64,000 nucleotides of DNA. It comes from Prochilodus magdalenae. Taxonomy: Eukaryota > Chordata > Actinopteri > Characiformes > Prochilodontidae. The notes beneath the pieces were generated by a model. It was given only the letters and a program-made list of their open reading frames with translations. It had not been told where the DNA came from and searched no databases. The position numbers and the translations under genes were made by a program. Location: positions 192,501-256,500 of the forward strand of contig JAMWET010003081.1 of the NCBI GenBank assembly GCA_024036415.1, in the 5' to 3' direction. Of this stretch, positions 35,003-46,085 are shown piece after piece; position 1 is the stretch's first letter; each line of letters opens with the position of its first letter.

Positions 35003-35302
35003 GCTTATTGAAAAACACGTATCTCCATTTTTGTCCATTTTTACTTTTATGCATCATTTGACCACAGCAGCTGCTGTTGACACTGTGTGAAAATCTCATG
35101 ATAAATGGACCAAGAGAAATGGCCCAAAAGTGCTTGGAAAGATGTCTGGTTCCATTGACTTCCATTAAAGTTAAATGGGGTTTTTGTCCTCTCCTGTAAA
35201 GTTGTCATTTTGGAGAGTTTTTTTCTTTGGAGTTTTTTTTTTTTTTTTTTATTTTTTTTTTTTTTTTTTTTTTTTTGTTTTTTTTTTTTTTTTTGTTTTT
35301 AA
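35003..35302 (-). repeat. MITE-like copy ending in a long poly-T tract
   Basis: The element runs from 'aaaaacacgtatctccattt' through 'gatgtctggttccattgact' to 'gagtttttttctttgga' at about 35231. From there to about 35300 is almost pure T with isolated other bases, followed by eight G. The right terminus is replaced or followed by the homopolymer. Lysine-rich and phenylalanine-rich open frames here are artefacts. Confidence 0.8.
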
Positions 35303-37127
35303 TGGGGGGGGGCAGCGACGATATAAGCAGCTCCTTAGATCTGTTGGAGGAAGGAAAGAATGGACAGACGTGGATATTTCATATCTGGACTCAAGAGTGG
35401 AGCTTGATTTCCTCCTGATGAAAGCTTTAGGCATGGTTGGCTGTCTTGGCTGTCTACCAGATTCTTGCAGGCTTGTTGGTTGGACATTCCCATCATACTT
35501 TAATAATTGCCTTAAAGTCATCTCATCTGTTTTCTACACTTGCTTTTTCCTTATCGTTACGCAAGTAGACAATCTCATATCTCCCTAATCCCCCTCTTTA
35601 GAAAACACTTCTGGAAAAGTAAACAAGTTTTACTGCATTGCCCACAACGACTCGAAATGAAATAGGTCCAGTTCGTGTGGACTTCCAAACTGTCTCTTAT
35701 GTATTTTTGGCTTGAGAAAGGCACTTAGAAACCGCACCATTTAAAAGCATATTTGTTTTCCTTCGCCGTTGATGGATTAATGTCATTTTGGTTGTAAATT
35801 TAGTGATTCAAACCACGTCTCGAGAAAATGAAGACGCACAAAGCAAGTCTACGCTTTAAAGCCTTAAAACTGGGAAGATGCCCACGAACGCACTTCCAGC
35901 AGAGGCGTCTTTGTGCCTCATCAACCCGAGTCATCAGACGTCCTGGCGATGACAGCCCTGTCATCGCTGAAAAGACATCAGACGGCGATCCCACATGGTT
36001 TTGATACTCAAAACACGAGACAAAAACAAAACAAAGTCAAAACAAAGCAGAACTGGTGTATCCAGTCTAAACGCAGCCTGAAAGACCATTTTGTTGGTCT
36101 TGATATAGAAGCATTTTCTTTCTTTTCTTGTTTTTCTCTCTTTTTCCTACAAAGTCATGACTTTTTGTCTTGGAAATGTGCTAAAACAAACAGATAAATG
36201 ATGTTTACATCATCGCTGATCTAAAACAACTTCCTGTGCTTGTAGTTGCGTTACTGGTGTGGTTTCTAACTCGGGTCTTTTTGCTGTCTCCAATACATTC
36301 AGTACATATAGGTATATCTAACTGCTCCAACATGCCCAATACGTAGTCCTATGGGCCAGCGAAATATGCGAATGAAGGGGTTCTCAGCCAAAGCAAGCCA
36401 AAAATCTACACCCTGCTATCGGTAAATATCCATAGGATGTCTAGTGCCAGTTTCCCAGACTCAGAAATATGGCACTGACGTTGAGCCAGAGACTAGCAGG
36501 TTAACCAACACTAAGTTTAACTTTCTATTTATGTATTAGGTCAATTATGAATTAGAGTAATGGATAGCATACATCATAGGAGGTTAGCCTAATGATGAAA
36601 TCAATCAAAACACAAATAATTATGACATCTGGGTAGGTCTTGACTCTTGTATGTTGGACATGTGACGTCAGATTTGTGAACATTCAGTAAAGTTATAGCT
36701 GGAGGCACTGTGTGCAGCTTGTGGAGGCTGACTTGAGTTGACTTGACCAGTGTGAGGAACCGTGGTCTATGTGCTTAAAGGTCACTCTCTCACTCATGCT
36801 GTGGACTCTGGATTCGTAGGGCACTGAGGACATCATCTGCACCAGTGGGGCATGAAAGAGCCAGAGCAGCACTGCCACTCGAGTCAAAATTGGATCCCCA
36901 AATGAACAGGATGCTATCCTCTAGAGCTGACCTGCCGCCCGTCCAGCAGGGTTACCACTGTGATCTCCTTACAAGTTTTACCTACAAGTTACTGCAAATG
37001 TAGTCATTATTGCTGATCAAGATATGCTTGGGTTAGTTTAAGCTACGAGGCTTACGGAAGGCTCCAGTTTAGCGCCTTGCTAACGGCACGCCTGCACCAA
37101 ACCGGGTCAAGCAAATGTTAAATTACG

Positions 37128-37300
37128 TTAACAGTGTTTGGCAGATGCTCTTATCCAAAGCGACTTGCAATTTGATCATTGCTTAGCCAAGGTAGCTGAA
37201 GGTAGTGTTGGGAGTCTTGCCCAAAGGACCGGGATCCCAGATATGGGATCGAACTGCGGTATACAGTGTGGTAGGTAGAGGTGTTACCTACAACTGTATA
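37128..37300 (-). repeat. Degenerate tRNA-derived SINE
   Basis: Reverse copy: the tail part 'gcagatgctcttatccaaagcg' is followed by 'gagtcttgccca' and a decayed head. It is much older than the copies at 12395 and 23363. Confidence 0.65.
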
Positions 37301-37509
37301 CCAACCAAGTCAAACAGATTTGCTTAAGTGGTTCCTAACAATGTACTGTTGTGTTTCAAATGGGCTAATCACTTATAACTATTCCAATAAGAAATATTAA
37401 TATTTATTAGAAACCAATTCTTATAGAGCCCTGCGATAGACTGGTGACCTGTTCAGGGATAAACTCCAGCAGCAAGCCCCGTAACCCAGAAGGATAAGCC
37501 ACTATATAA

Positions 37510-37514
<5 letters not shown>

Positions 37515-37546
<32 letters not shown>

Positions 37547-37655
37547 GGATGCATAAACAGTATTTTGTTCATACATGCAGCATATTTTCCCAGCCGTGTC
37601 GATTCATAAACAGTATTTTGTTAGCGCCCAATATTTTCTCAGCCGTGTCATGTTG
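37515..37655. repeat. AT run and a 52-bp tandem duplication
   Basis: A (AT)n run at about 37515-37541 precedes two copies of 'ataaacagtattttgtt' followed by 'tattttcccagccgtgtc' or 'tattttctcagccgtgtc', at 37554 and about 37606. Confidence 0.75.
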
Positions 37656-38439
37656 TTTTTCCTCCGTCTAGCGGCCCCCGGACGTTTTCCCTCCGTCTCC
37701 CCGGACGAAACAAACAAGTAAATAACGTTGCTTAAAACGACAGCGGCGGAAAATCATCTGCATGCATCTGCTTGCAATAAAGGTGGAGACGAACGTAGAT
37801 CCCTGAAAGATCCACGTACCTCGGCTCGCATTAAATGAAAATGCAGAAATGAGGTTATGTTATTGCATTGCCCGTGTGGAATAAAGCTGTGCTCATGGCA
37901 CTGTTACGAGGCTATGCCTGAATGATTCGAGCGATTCCATGAAAATCCAACGTCCCTGAGCTCATAATAACCTTATCATGCAAGCAGTAGCAACACACAT
38001 ATCATTTCGGCATGCTTGGCCCCGACATTTCGCAACCGCAGCGCGAGAACATGCTATACTATTACAGTGCTGCAACTCACCTATGGCTACGTGCTAAGTC
38101 GTGGCCTTGTACACTTTGAACAGCAGTTAAAATTCCAACGAGGGTAAACAGGAGGCTTTTAGGAAAAGTCGAGTGATGTATATTCTCTCAGCGTGCAGGG
38201 TGTGATTCCTGGGAGGACGTTTTCAAGAAATAAATGGCAAGGTCAGGAAAGACGAGGCTGGCGGCTCAGAGGATTTGGGTATAAATCACTGAGATTTGTC
38301 CAGTCGCTCTCTGCCTGCCGCTCACTAAATCAATGAAAATCCACCAAAACTGTCCCACTGTACATACAGGGACAGGCTTATACCTCCTCAGGATGTGGGG
38401 TCATATATATGTTCTGTATAAAAGCATATACTGTATATA

Positions 38440-38705
38440 CCTGCATGTGGCTATAGAATATTAATAATAGTATTTTGTATGCAGTATAAATTCATGAATA
38501 CAATCTCTTGACTTACACTGACAGTACAGATTGTACTGTTACCATTGTGGAGGTCTGTATATACATGTGAGTGGCTATAAAATAATAATAATAATAATAA
38601 TATCTTGTATGCAGTTTACATTCATGAATAAAACCTCTTGACTTTGATTTACATTGACAGTAAAGAGGGTTTCTACCCTCACCTGCAAAGTCACCATTGT
38701 GGAGG
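38440..38705. repeat. Two-copy tandem duplication of about 130 bp
   Basis: The blocks 'gtggctata', 'ttgtatgcagt', 'attcatgaata', 'cctcttgactt' or 'tctcttgactt', 'cattgtggaggt' occur in the same order at 38447-38557 and 38570-38706. The second copy gained a longer (ATA)n run. Confidence 0.75.
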
Positions 38706-39402
38706 TACTTGTAGGTACGTAACTACATGCAATAATACTGCCTCTAACACATACAGAACTAAAACCACTTCCATACTTAACCTGTGTCACGAAAAAAGAA
38801 ATAGCTTTCTCTTTTAGTTTTACAGTGAAACCCAGGCTGTCTACTGGTAGTGCAAAATATGATATCTAGGCAGGTCAAACAATTTCATACCTAGTAAATA
38901 TGTCTTATAATTATCATTTCGAGAGTGTTTTAAGATAATGGCAGAATATTTTATGCATCCTATGCCAGATTGTTTTTGTTTTTTAAAATAATTATAGTTG
39001 TGGTAAAAATTAAATTTATTGGCAGATAATTTTTCGGTTTTTTTTAAGGAATTAGCTTGAAACAGGCCAATTATTTGCCGATATAGCGAAGAAGAAGTAT
39101 GGCTTACAAAAGTCACTTAGAAAGTAAAATAAGTTCAATAAGATAAGTGCAATAATCTTACAATAAATGTACTACAATTTTGAAATGAGAGTTTTAGGAA
39201 ATATAGTTTTAAGATCATTTAACTTTTAAAAGATTTTGTTCTGGAAAAAGGCATGCACAAAACAAAGTAAAGGCTTTTTTGGCCCTGATGTTAATAAGTT
39301 CTCCATGCTTGCTCAACTTTTCAGCTTTTCGTAAAAGCCAGGATAAAAGACTAAAAAGTCTTGGAAATATATATATGTATATGTATATATATACTGTATA
39401 TA

Positions 39403-40055
39403 CAGTGGGGTGCGAAAGTTTGGGCAGCGTTGTTAATTTTCCTGATTTACCTTTATAAAGCATTGATTGTTTAGATTAAAAAAATTGCGTTAAATATATT
39501 TACGGTATTTAGCTGACACTCTTATCCAGAGCGACTTACAAGGTTAATCACATTACAGGTAGGCCAATGTAGTGTTAGGAGTCTTGCCCAAGGACTCTTA
39601 TTGGTGTAGCACAGCATAGTCACTACTTGGCGGGCAGTGGTGTTATCCACTGAGCTACACCAACCAATATATCATATAGGGCACAAACACAGTGATATTT
39701 GAGAAGTGAAATGAAGTTTATATGATTTACAGAAATTGTGCAATAATTGGTTAAACAAAATTAGGCAGGTGCATAAATTTGGGCAACAAAAAAAAACTTA
39801 ATATTTAGTAGATCCTCCTTTCACAGAAATAACAGTCTCTAAACGCTTTCTATAGCTTCTAATGAGAGTCTGGATTGTGGCTGAAGATATTTTAGACCAT
39901 TCTTCTTTACAAAACATCTCTAGTTCATTCAGGTTTGATGGTTTCCGAGCATGGACAGGTCTCTTTAAGTGACACCACAGATTTTCAATAATATTCAGGT
40001 CTGGGGACTGAGATGGCCATTCCAGAACGTTGTACTTGTCCTTTTTTTTTTTTCG
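39403..40055 (-). pseudogene. Tc1/mariner element, truncated, with C-terminal transposase
   Basis: One terminal repeat begins 'cagtggggtgcgaaagtttg' at 39403 next to a TA. On the minus strand 39798-40050 encodes a transposase C-terminus: QSPDLNIIENLWCHLKRPV, which holds the final catalytic glutamate of the DDE triad (IIENLW), then EEWSKISSATIQTLIRSYR, and a stop. The 5' part of the gene is missing beyond 40055, where a poly-T tract starts. A SINE is inserted at 39499-39667. The element is dead. Confidence 0.88.
39499..39667 (-). repeat. tRNA-derived SINE inserted in a Tc1 element
   Basis: Reverse copy starting with the tail 'ttacggtatttagctgacac', including 'gcgacttacaaggtt', and ending in the head 'gagctacaccaacc'. 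The B-box section is deleted. It interrupts the terminal part of the Tc1 element, so it is the younger of the two. Confidence 0.85.
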
Positions 40056-40684
40056 TTGGACACTGGTGATATTCAGGATAAATACAGGAACAACCTCACA
40101 TAACCCTCTGCTCCACACACCGAAGTCAAGCCTCATCCCAATTGCAAAACTTACCGAATTAAATGGCACATTATTCCTCATCTTCCCACAAAAGTGATCA
40201 AATAAGGTCAATGTCTATGACACGTCTACACAACAATCCTAGCATGTCATGATTTCTGACTACTCATAACATCAGAGCAGATGAGAAGAAAGTCCCAGCC
40301 CAGACTTGTCCCAGAGAAAGACTAAGAGTGGGAAATATGACAGTTCGGTATAATCATTAGTGATAATTCATGTCACAACAGTTTTTTTTTTCTTACACCA
40401 TAGTAGTAGTCAGCGCTTAACAATGAGGGATGAACACAACTAGAAGGAAACTGTATCATAAACATCTGGAATAATAAGCAAGTGCATGCGTCATAGCTTT
40501 CAGACGTCTGGTTCCTGTCACCACCACTATAAACAATTCGGACTCTAAGATGTATTTCATAGCGAAACTAACACTAGGTAAGCTTCCTGGACAAAAGGTT
40601 AGTCACCTCTCTTTAGTTCAGGTGACAGTAAATTTGAAACACTGTGCCTGCATTGAGCTGCTGGACAACCAGGTTTGCCTTTTG

Positions 40685-41060
40685 CTCAACCAGGGAACTT
40701 AACATTCCTATCCTTGTGTTCCACAATGGCAATTCTCATGATCACATGGACGGAAATGTGACTGATTGGCTTCAGGAACATGTAGGAGCATTCACACATT
40801 TGGACTGGCCAGATTAGATGATCTGTTGGACTTCCCTGAAACACCAGGGAAGGCATCAACCAAATTTGGCCCAACTACACAATTCTTTGATGCAAGAGTG
40901 TTCACTGTGTGGAAAATGGCTCCAGAGCAGATGTTAATGATTGGCTAAAATGAGTGACTGCATTTGGGCATGCCACAGACCATAGTGTGAAGGAAGGTGT
41001 ATCTGTAGGTATAGTTTTTTGTGCTGGTGGAGGTATTACACACTATTAGGTCCCAGTTTT
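40685..41060 (+). mobile_element. Decayed Tc1/mariner remnant
   Basis: It holds the blocks 'gtgtggaaaatggctcc', 'agcagatgttaatga', 'ggctaaaa' and 'gaccatagtgtgaaggaag', which are also present in order at 23800-23900. No intact frame remains. Confidence 0.6.
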
Positions 41061-43399
41061 TTGGGCCGGTGAGGTTACCATGACAAGCACCATGTATCGT
41101 GATAAGGCCGTGAAGTATCGTGATATACTACACTAGGAATATCGCCCACCCTTCTAGGAAAAGAGGCAGTGTAGTTATCCTACTGTAGCTTATCTGCAGC
41201 TCTGGCTGACCTTTCATGGTAAAAGCAGCTACAAGACACATCCTTTCAGGCAGCTGGCATGGAGACGTGTGTTAACACGCACACACATAAAGGTCTTTAT
41301 CGTTCATCTTAATAAAAACGTGTGCAGTGCTGAGAGGGCCTCGCTAAACAGGCTGACGCGCTTCGACCTCGTCATCTCGGAAAAATGTCAAAGTAATGCC
41401 TCGGGCCTCTCTCACACATACAGGGCTCTGATTGCACATCTGACTCGGAGCGGAATTGAAATTCACAAAACAACAAGCGCCGCATTATAGCCCTGCTCTT
41501 CTCAGGGTCACGGGAACAAAAGCAAAACGGTTTGTTTAACTCGAAGAAGCCTTGCTGCTTGGTAGACTTGCTTTGATGCTATGCATTCGACTGCCGTACG
41601 AATGTAATTACACTTCTACATAGTTAATTACATAGTTAGTTACACAATGCATCATATTTGTTTGTTTTACATTCTGCACCATCAGGTTCAAGTCAGCTTT
41701 CGTTTCAAAAACATACCCTGTCAGTCAAAACTTCAGACACGGATACTCCTAGAAGGGTTTTCTTTATATTTAGCCCAATGCTTTGCTTTGGAATAATATT
41801 TATATGAAGTATTATTGTCAATTTTGATATATTACATATAATTACATATTAATTACAAGTGTAATTATATACTTTTCCATATATATTTAGCAACATAATT
41901 CCTTGCACAGACATTCTGTTCTCTGTCTTCTTTGTTTTTAGTTTGAGTGCCAATCAAATTAAATTCATTTTCCAAAAATTGATTAGCATATTTAGTCATT
42001 AACAGTAAGTCAACACATCCAGTACCAGTAAAAATGTGGACATGGCTGCTCATAGAAGGTTCTCTTTATTTTTAGCCTAATGCTTTACTGTAGAATACAA
42101 GTGAATAGGCATAAAACTATAAAATAGGACTTGTGGAATTACACAGTCCACCTTAAACACCTCCAGAGTGGAGGCTGATAGGACAAGGGTTATTACTAAG
42201 CAGCTTTGGAGCAATTCTATTGGTCGGTCCATCATGAATATGCACTAAACTGAATGTGTATATGTGGTATATCAGGATATGTACTGTTTCAGGCATCTAG
42301 CCTTTGGAGCATCAGGCAATTGGACAATTGGGCATGTCTAAATGTTTGTTGGAACGATTATCTGCACAAATTATGACTTCAATAACTTCAAATTAAACTA
42401 AAACTGCAGTCACTTTATGGAAATCACATTTTTCATGTCCAGGTTCAAATTATTTATGAATATATCTATGAATATTGCTATATAACACCATTCCCTGTTT
42501 TTAAATTGGAGGACAAATTCTTTATCAGGGTCAGATTTAGGTAAATAATCCCAGTTAATCATGAAATGATTTATTGTTTGAATAGTTTGACTGCATTTAC
42601 ACTATGCTTGGGTTATTTCCACCAATAGCTGTTCCTACAGCAGTGATCACCGCCCCCCGGCCCAACCCCCTTTCTCTGCCACCCTAAAGCTTATCGGCAC
42701 CCAATCAATCTTACGCTTGGCAAGATAACGGCTAGTATTAAAATCTCAAATTAAAAACGCTCAAGCGCTCAGGACTATGAGGAGACCTAGCCATGGCTCG
42801 GGAATTGGCACCGTAAACAGGCGTTTATTATCCAAATATCTTCGGCATGAAGAAGACGATCATATTAATCAGACCTCATATGCTCTTTAATCACAGACTT
42901 GGGCGGCAGCCATGCGGGTGGAATCATGTCCAGAGCTGCTACAGCCAGAGGGAGGGTAATTTCTGTAGTGCGCTGATGGGTTTATGCACTCCCCTGATGA
43001 AGGCATACGGTGGGACGAGGTGTGGCGTCACTCTGGAAAAGAGGTGTTGTTAAACACCTGAGAATCAGGAATGGAATGATAAATGTGGGGGGCATTTAGT
43101 TCCGGCTATAGTGCTGTTCGGACATGATTAGTTTTACATAGGGAGGTGGAGTAATGGGATTATTGCTGCTCTCAGTGATTTCAGTCCTGTCGGAATTGGC
43201 CATGTCCAGTCATTTTCACTGATTGCCAGCTCCTGAATAATATGAAGATTCAAGAGGCTTTTACAAAACAACCCGTACAGCGGCTCCAGGTAAAATGACA
43301 TGTTAGTAAATAAGGCATTATGTCCAGTGGAAATAGTCTGAGCATTTATAAACACAGAGGCACGTAAAGAAATGGTGAAATAGCCATAAACAAGCAAAT

Positions 43400-43925
43400 A
43401 TCGCCCACTTTAAGCTAGTACAGCCCAATACAAGACAGTATGGCCCAATATAAGCTGTAATAGCCTAAATCAAGCCTGTATGGCCCAAATCAAGCCGTAA
43501 CAGCTACCAAAGAAATAGACACAATTCAAGCCAATATGACCCTAAGTTAAGTGTTATGGCCTATTTAAGCCAAAACAGGCCAATTCAGACACACTCGTCC
43601 AGTATCAAGCCTGCCATAGGCTCCAATATGGAGCCAATATGGCCCGATTCAAATCAAACCAGCCCCAATCAAGCAAGTATGGCCAATATTAACCTATGTG
43701 GCCCAATTCAAGCTGTCTTTGCTCAATCCAGGTCAACATGTGCCAGTTTTAGCCGAGTTAAACTGGCCAGAATTAAGGAGCATGGGCAATATCAAGCAAA
43801 TATGGCCCAAATCAGGCCCAAACCAAGCCAATATGGCTCACTTGAAGCCAGTGTAGCCCGGTTCAAGCCAGTATCAACCTATTCAAATGAATATGGCCCA
43901 AATTAGGCCAATATGGACCTGGTCC
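43400..43925. repeat. Minisatellite with units of about 20-24 bp
   Basis: The core TATGGCCCAA followed by TCAAGCC recurs about 20 times with variable spacing and many substitutions. It gives a shadow open frame on the plus strand at 43556-43906. The array is old and degenerate. Confidence 0.85.
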
Positions 43926-45390
43926 AACCTCCTATTTTTCTGTTCTCATCCAAATTTCAGTTATTTATTTATTAACAATGCAACTTCTGAAAGCGGTTTA
44001 GTTCATTTCATAAAAAAGACGAAAGCGGAGGGATTTTTGTTCACCACTGTGCTGTGGTTAAGCAGACCAACACTGTACTCTTGTGTGATTAACTCACATA
44101 AATGTACAGTATCCTACTGGGTTATTCAGTCTACCTCCCCAGCAGACAGTCAAATACTCTGAGCCACATTGACATTGTTAAATATGCATTTGTATGCAAA
44201 GCTATGGGCACCACTAGTCAAATAATGTTCTCTTGGTTTACTTGATGACAATAAGTTAACACTGTACAGAGAACACACTACTACACATATTGCTATTGGT
44301 TATTTGCTACATTTAACATAGTTGCAATCAAAGTCTCTTGTACCAAAGTATGTCCCACTAAACATGCCCGGCGCTACCGCCTTACTCGTCCTTACAATAC
44401 TACACACAGATATACAGATATGCAGCATCTCATCAGTTTGCCGCAGACGCAGACACATACACACCCTTTCGGTGAATCACCCGCACCCTCATGTGTGTAT
44501 TGTGCAGAGAGACAATGAGTGTGTATCTTCTGCAGCAGCAGAATCTGCCCAATTTCCCCCGATCCCACAGGGCAGACAGATTAGGAAGAGATCACATGGA
44601 ACACGGCTGAGCAATTAACAGCAGCTACACACACACACGCCCACGTACACACAGCCAGCGTGCAATGTTTCATTTGGCCCAAACACACCTAAACCCAGCA
44701 GCCAAGAGAGAGAGACACACACACACACATCTGCAAGTGTATGGACACACTCCTCCCAGGCAAAAACTGGCATCAAAGGCAGCGAGCGAGCGAGAGGGAG
44801 CGAGGGAGAAGGGTAGAGAAAGAGATGAGAGGAGAAGAGAGGAGTGCTCTGGTCCAATTCAACAAACACTTGAATTCAGGTTTGTGGCCAGACAAAACAT
44901 GAAATGAAAAACAGCCCAGGCCTCACGGGCCCCCAAAAAACCTGCACAAAGGCAAGGCTATTTCCTTTAATAGAGCGGCCAAATTCATTTTCCACCCCAT
45001 GGCGTTGACCCCCTTTTGTCCTCCTTCACCCCCCCCCTTCTCTCTCTCTTTCTCCTTACCATCCTCCTCTCTTTTTCCCCCTCTTTCTATCAGCATCTCA
45101 TTTCTCGTGACCTTTCGCTATAGTTCAGGTGACAGGAGGGGCTTGCGCTCAGGTCGCTGTCACGGTTAGCTGGCTCAGGCATGCAGCGACACACACGCTC
45201 AGGTCTGGTGGTTAACCACATAAACACACTTACACACTTACACAAACACACTGGATCATATATTACATGTGTATTAGTAAGTCACTATGTATTAACGCTA
45301 ACTGTGTGCATATAGTAGTGTAATAAAGAGGTTATAACCATATAACAAGGTCTATACCAACAATATTATATTATATATACTACATATCAG

Positions 45391-45632
45391 CGCTGTCCAA
45401 AGAAAAACAGGTATCTCCAAAATGGCAACTTTACAGGAGAGGCCAAAAACCTCATTTAATTAGAATGGAAGTCAATGGAACCAGACATCTTTCCAAGCTG
45501 TTTTGGACCATTTCTGTTGGTCCATACTTCATGAAATTTCCACACAGTGTAAACAGCAGCTCATGTGATCAAATGAGGCATAAAAGTGAAAATCATCAAA
45601 AATGGAGATACATGTTTTTCATTGGACAGTGA
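45391..45632 (+). repeat. Full-length reference copy of the MITE-like family
   Basis: This is the clearest copy. It opens 'cgctgtccaaagaaaaacag' and closes 'tgtttttcattggacagtga', which are imperfect inverted repeats of about 28 bp. Inside are the family blocks 'tggcaactttacaggaga', 'ggaagtcaatggaacca', 'gccatttctgttgg'-like text and 'gcataaaagtgaaaat'. At about 240 bp it is too short to code. AT-rich TATA sequence flanks most copies, which would fit TA target sites. Confidence 0.85.
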
Positions 45633-45683
45633 CGATATATAATTTTATAAAGATATATACACATCAAGCATTTACATATATCC

Positions 45684-45869
45684 TCGTTGTCCAAAGATAA
45701 CATGGTTCTCCGAAATGACAACTTTACAGGACAAGGCCCAAACCTCATTTAATTCTAATAGAAGTCAATAGAACTAAAAATTTTGAGCCAGTAGTGTTGG
45801 TCCATTCATCATTACATTTTCAGAAGGTATAAACAGCAGCTGCTGTGTTCAAATGACGCATAAAAGTAC
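45684..45869 (+). repeat. MITE-like copy truncated by a SINE
   Basis: It starts 'gttgtccaaagataacatgg' and runs to 'gacgcataaaagta' at about 45869, where the SINE begins. The right end does not resume clearly after the SINE. Confidence 0.75.
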
Positions 45870-45871
45870 TT

Positions 45872-46085
45872 TTACATTTATGGCATTTAGCTGATGCTCT
45901 TATCCAGAGCGACTTACAGAATCATTTGTATTACAGGTAGGCCAATGTAGTGTTAGGAGTCTTGCCCAAGGACTCTTATTGGTATAGCTCAGCATTTGCT
46001 ACCGAGACTGAAATTCCCCCGTCTTCCACATGGGGTGGTAGCTCTCTGGTGGGTAGTGGTGTTAACCACTGAGCCACACCAACCA
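45872..46085 (-). repeat. tRNA-derived SINE, reverse copy
   Basis: Tail 'ttacatttatggcatttagc', 'ccagagcgacttacaga', head 'ccactgagccacaccaacca'. The tRNA-like head is complete but diverged at the A box. Confidence 0.88.

Noticed and set aside
35227..35588. Phe-rich and Lys-rich open frames
   Set aside because: They are produced by the long poly-T tract and run into a MITE-like copy on one side.
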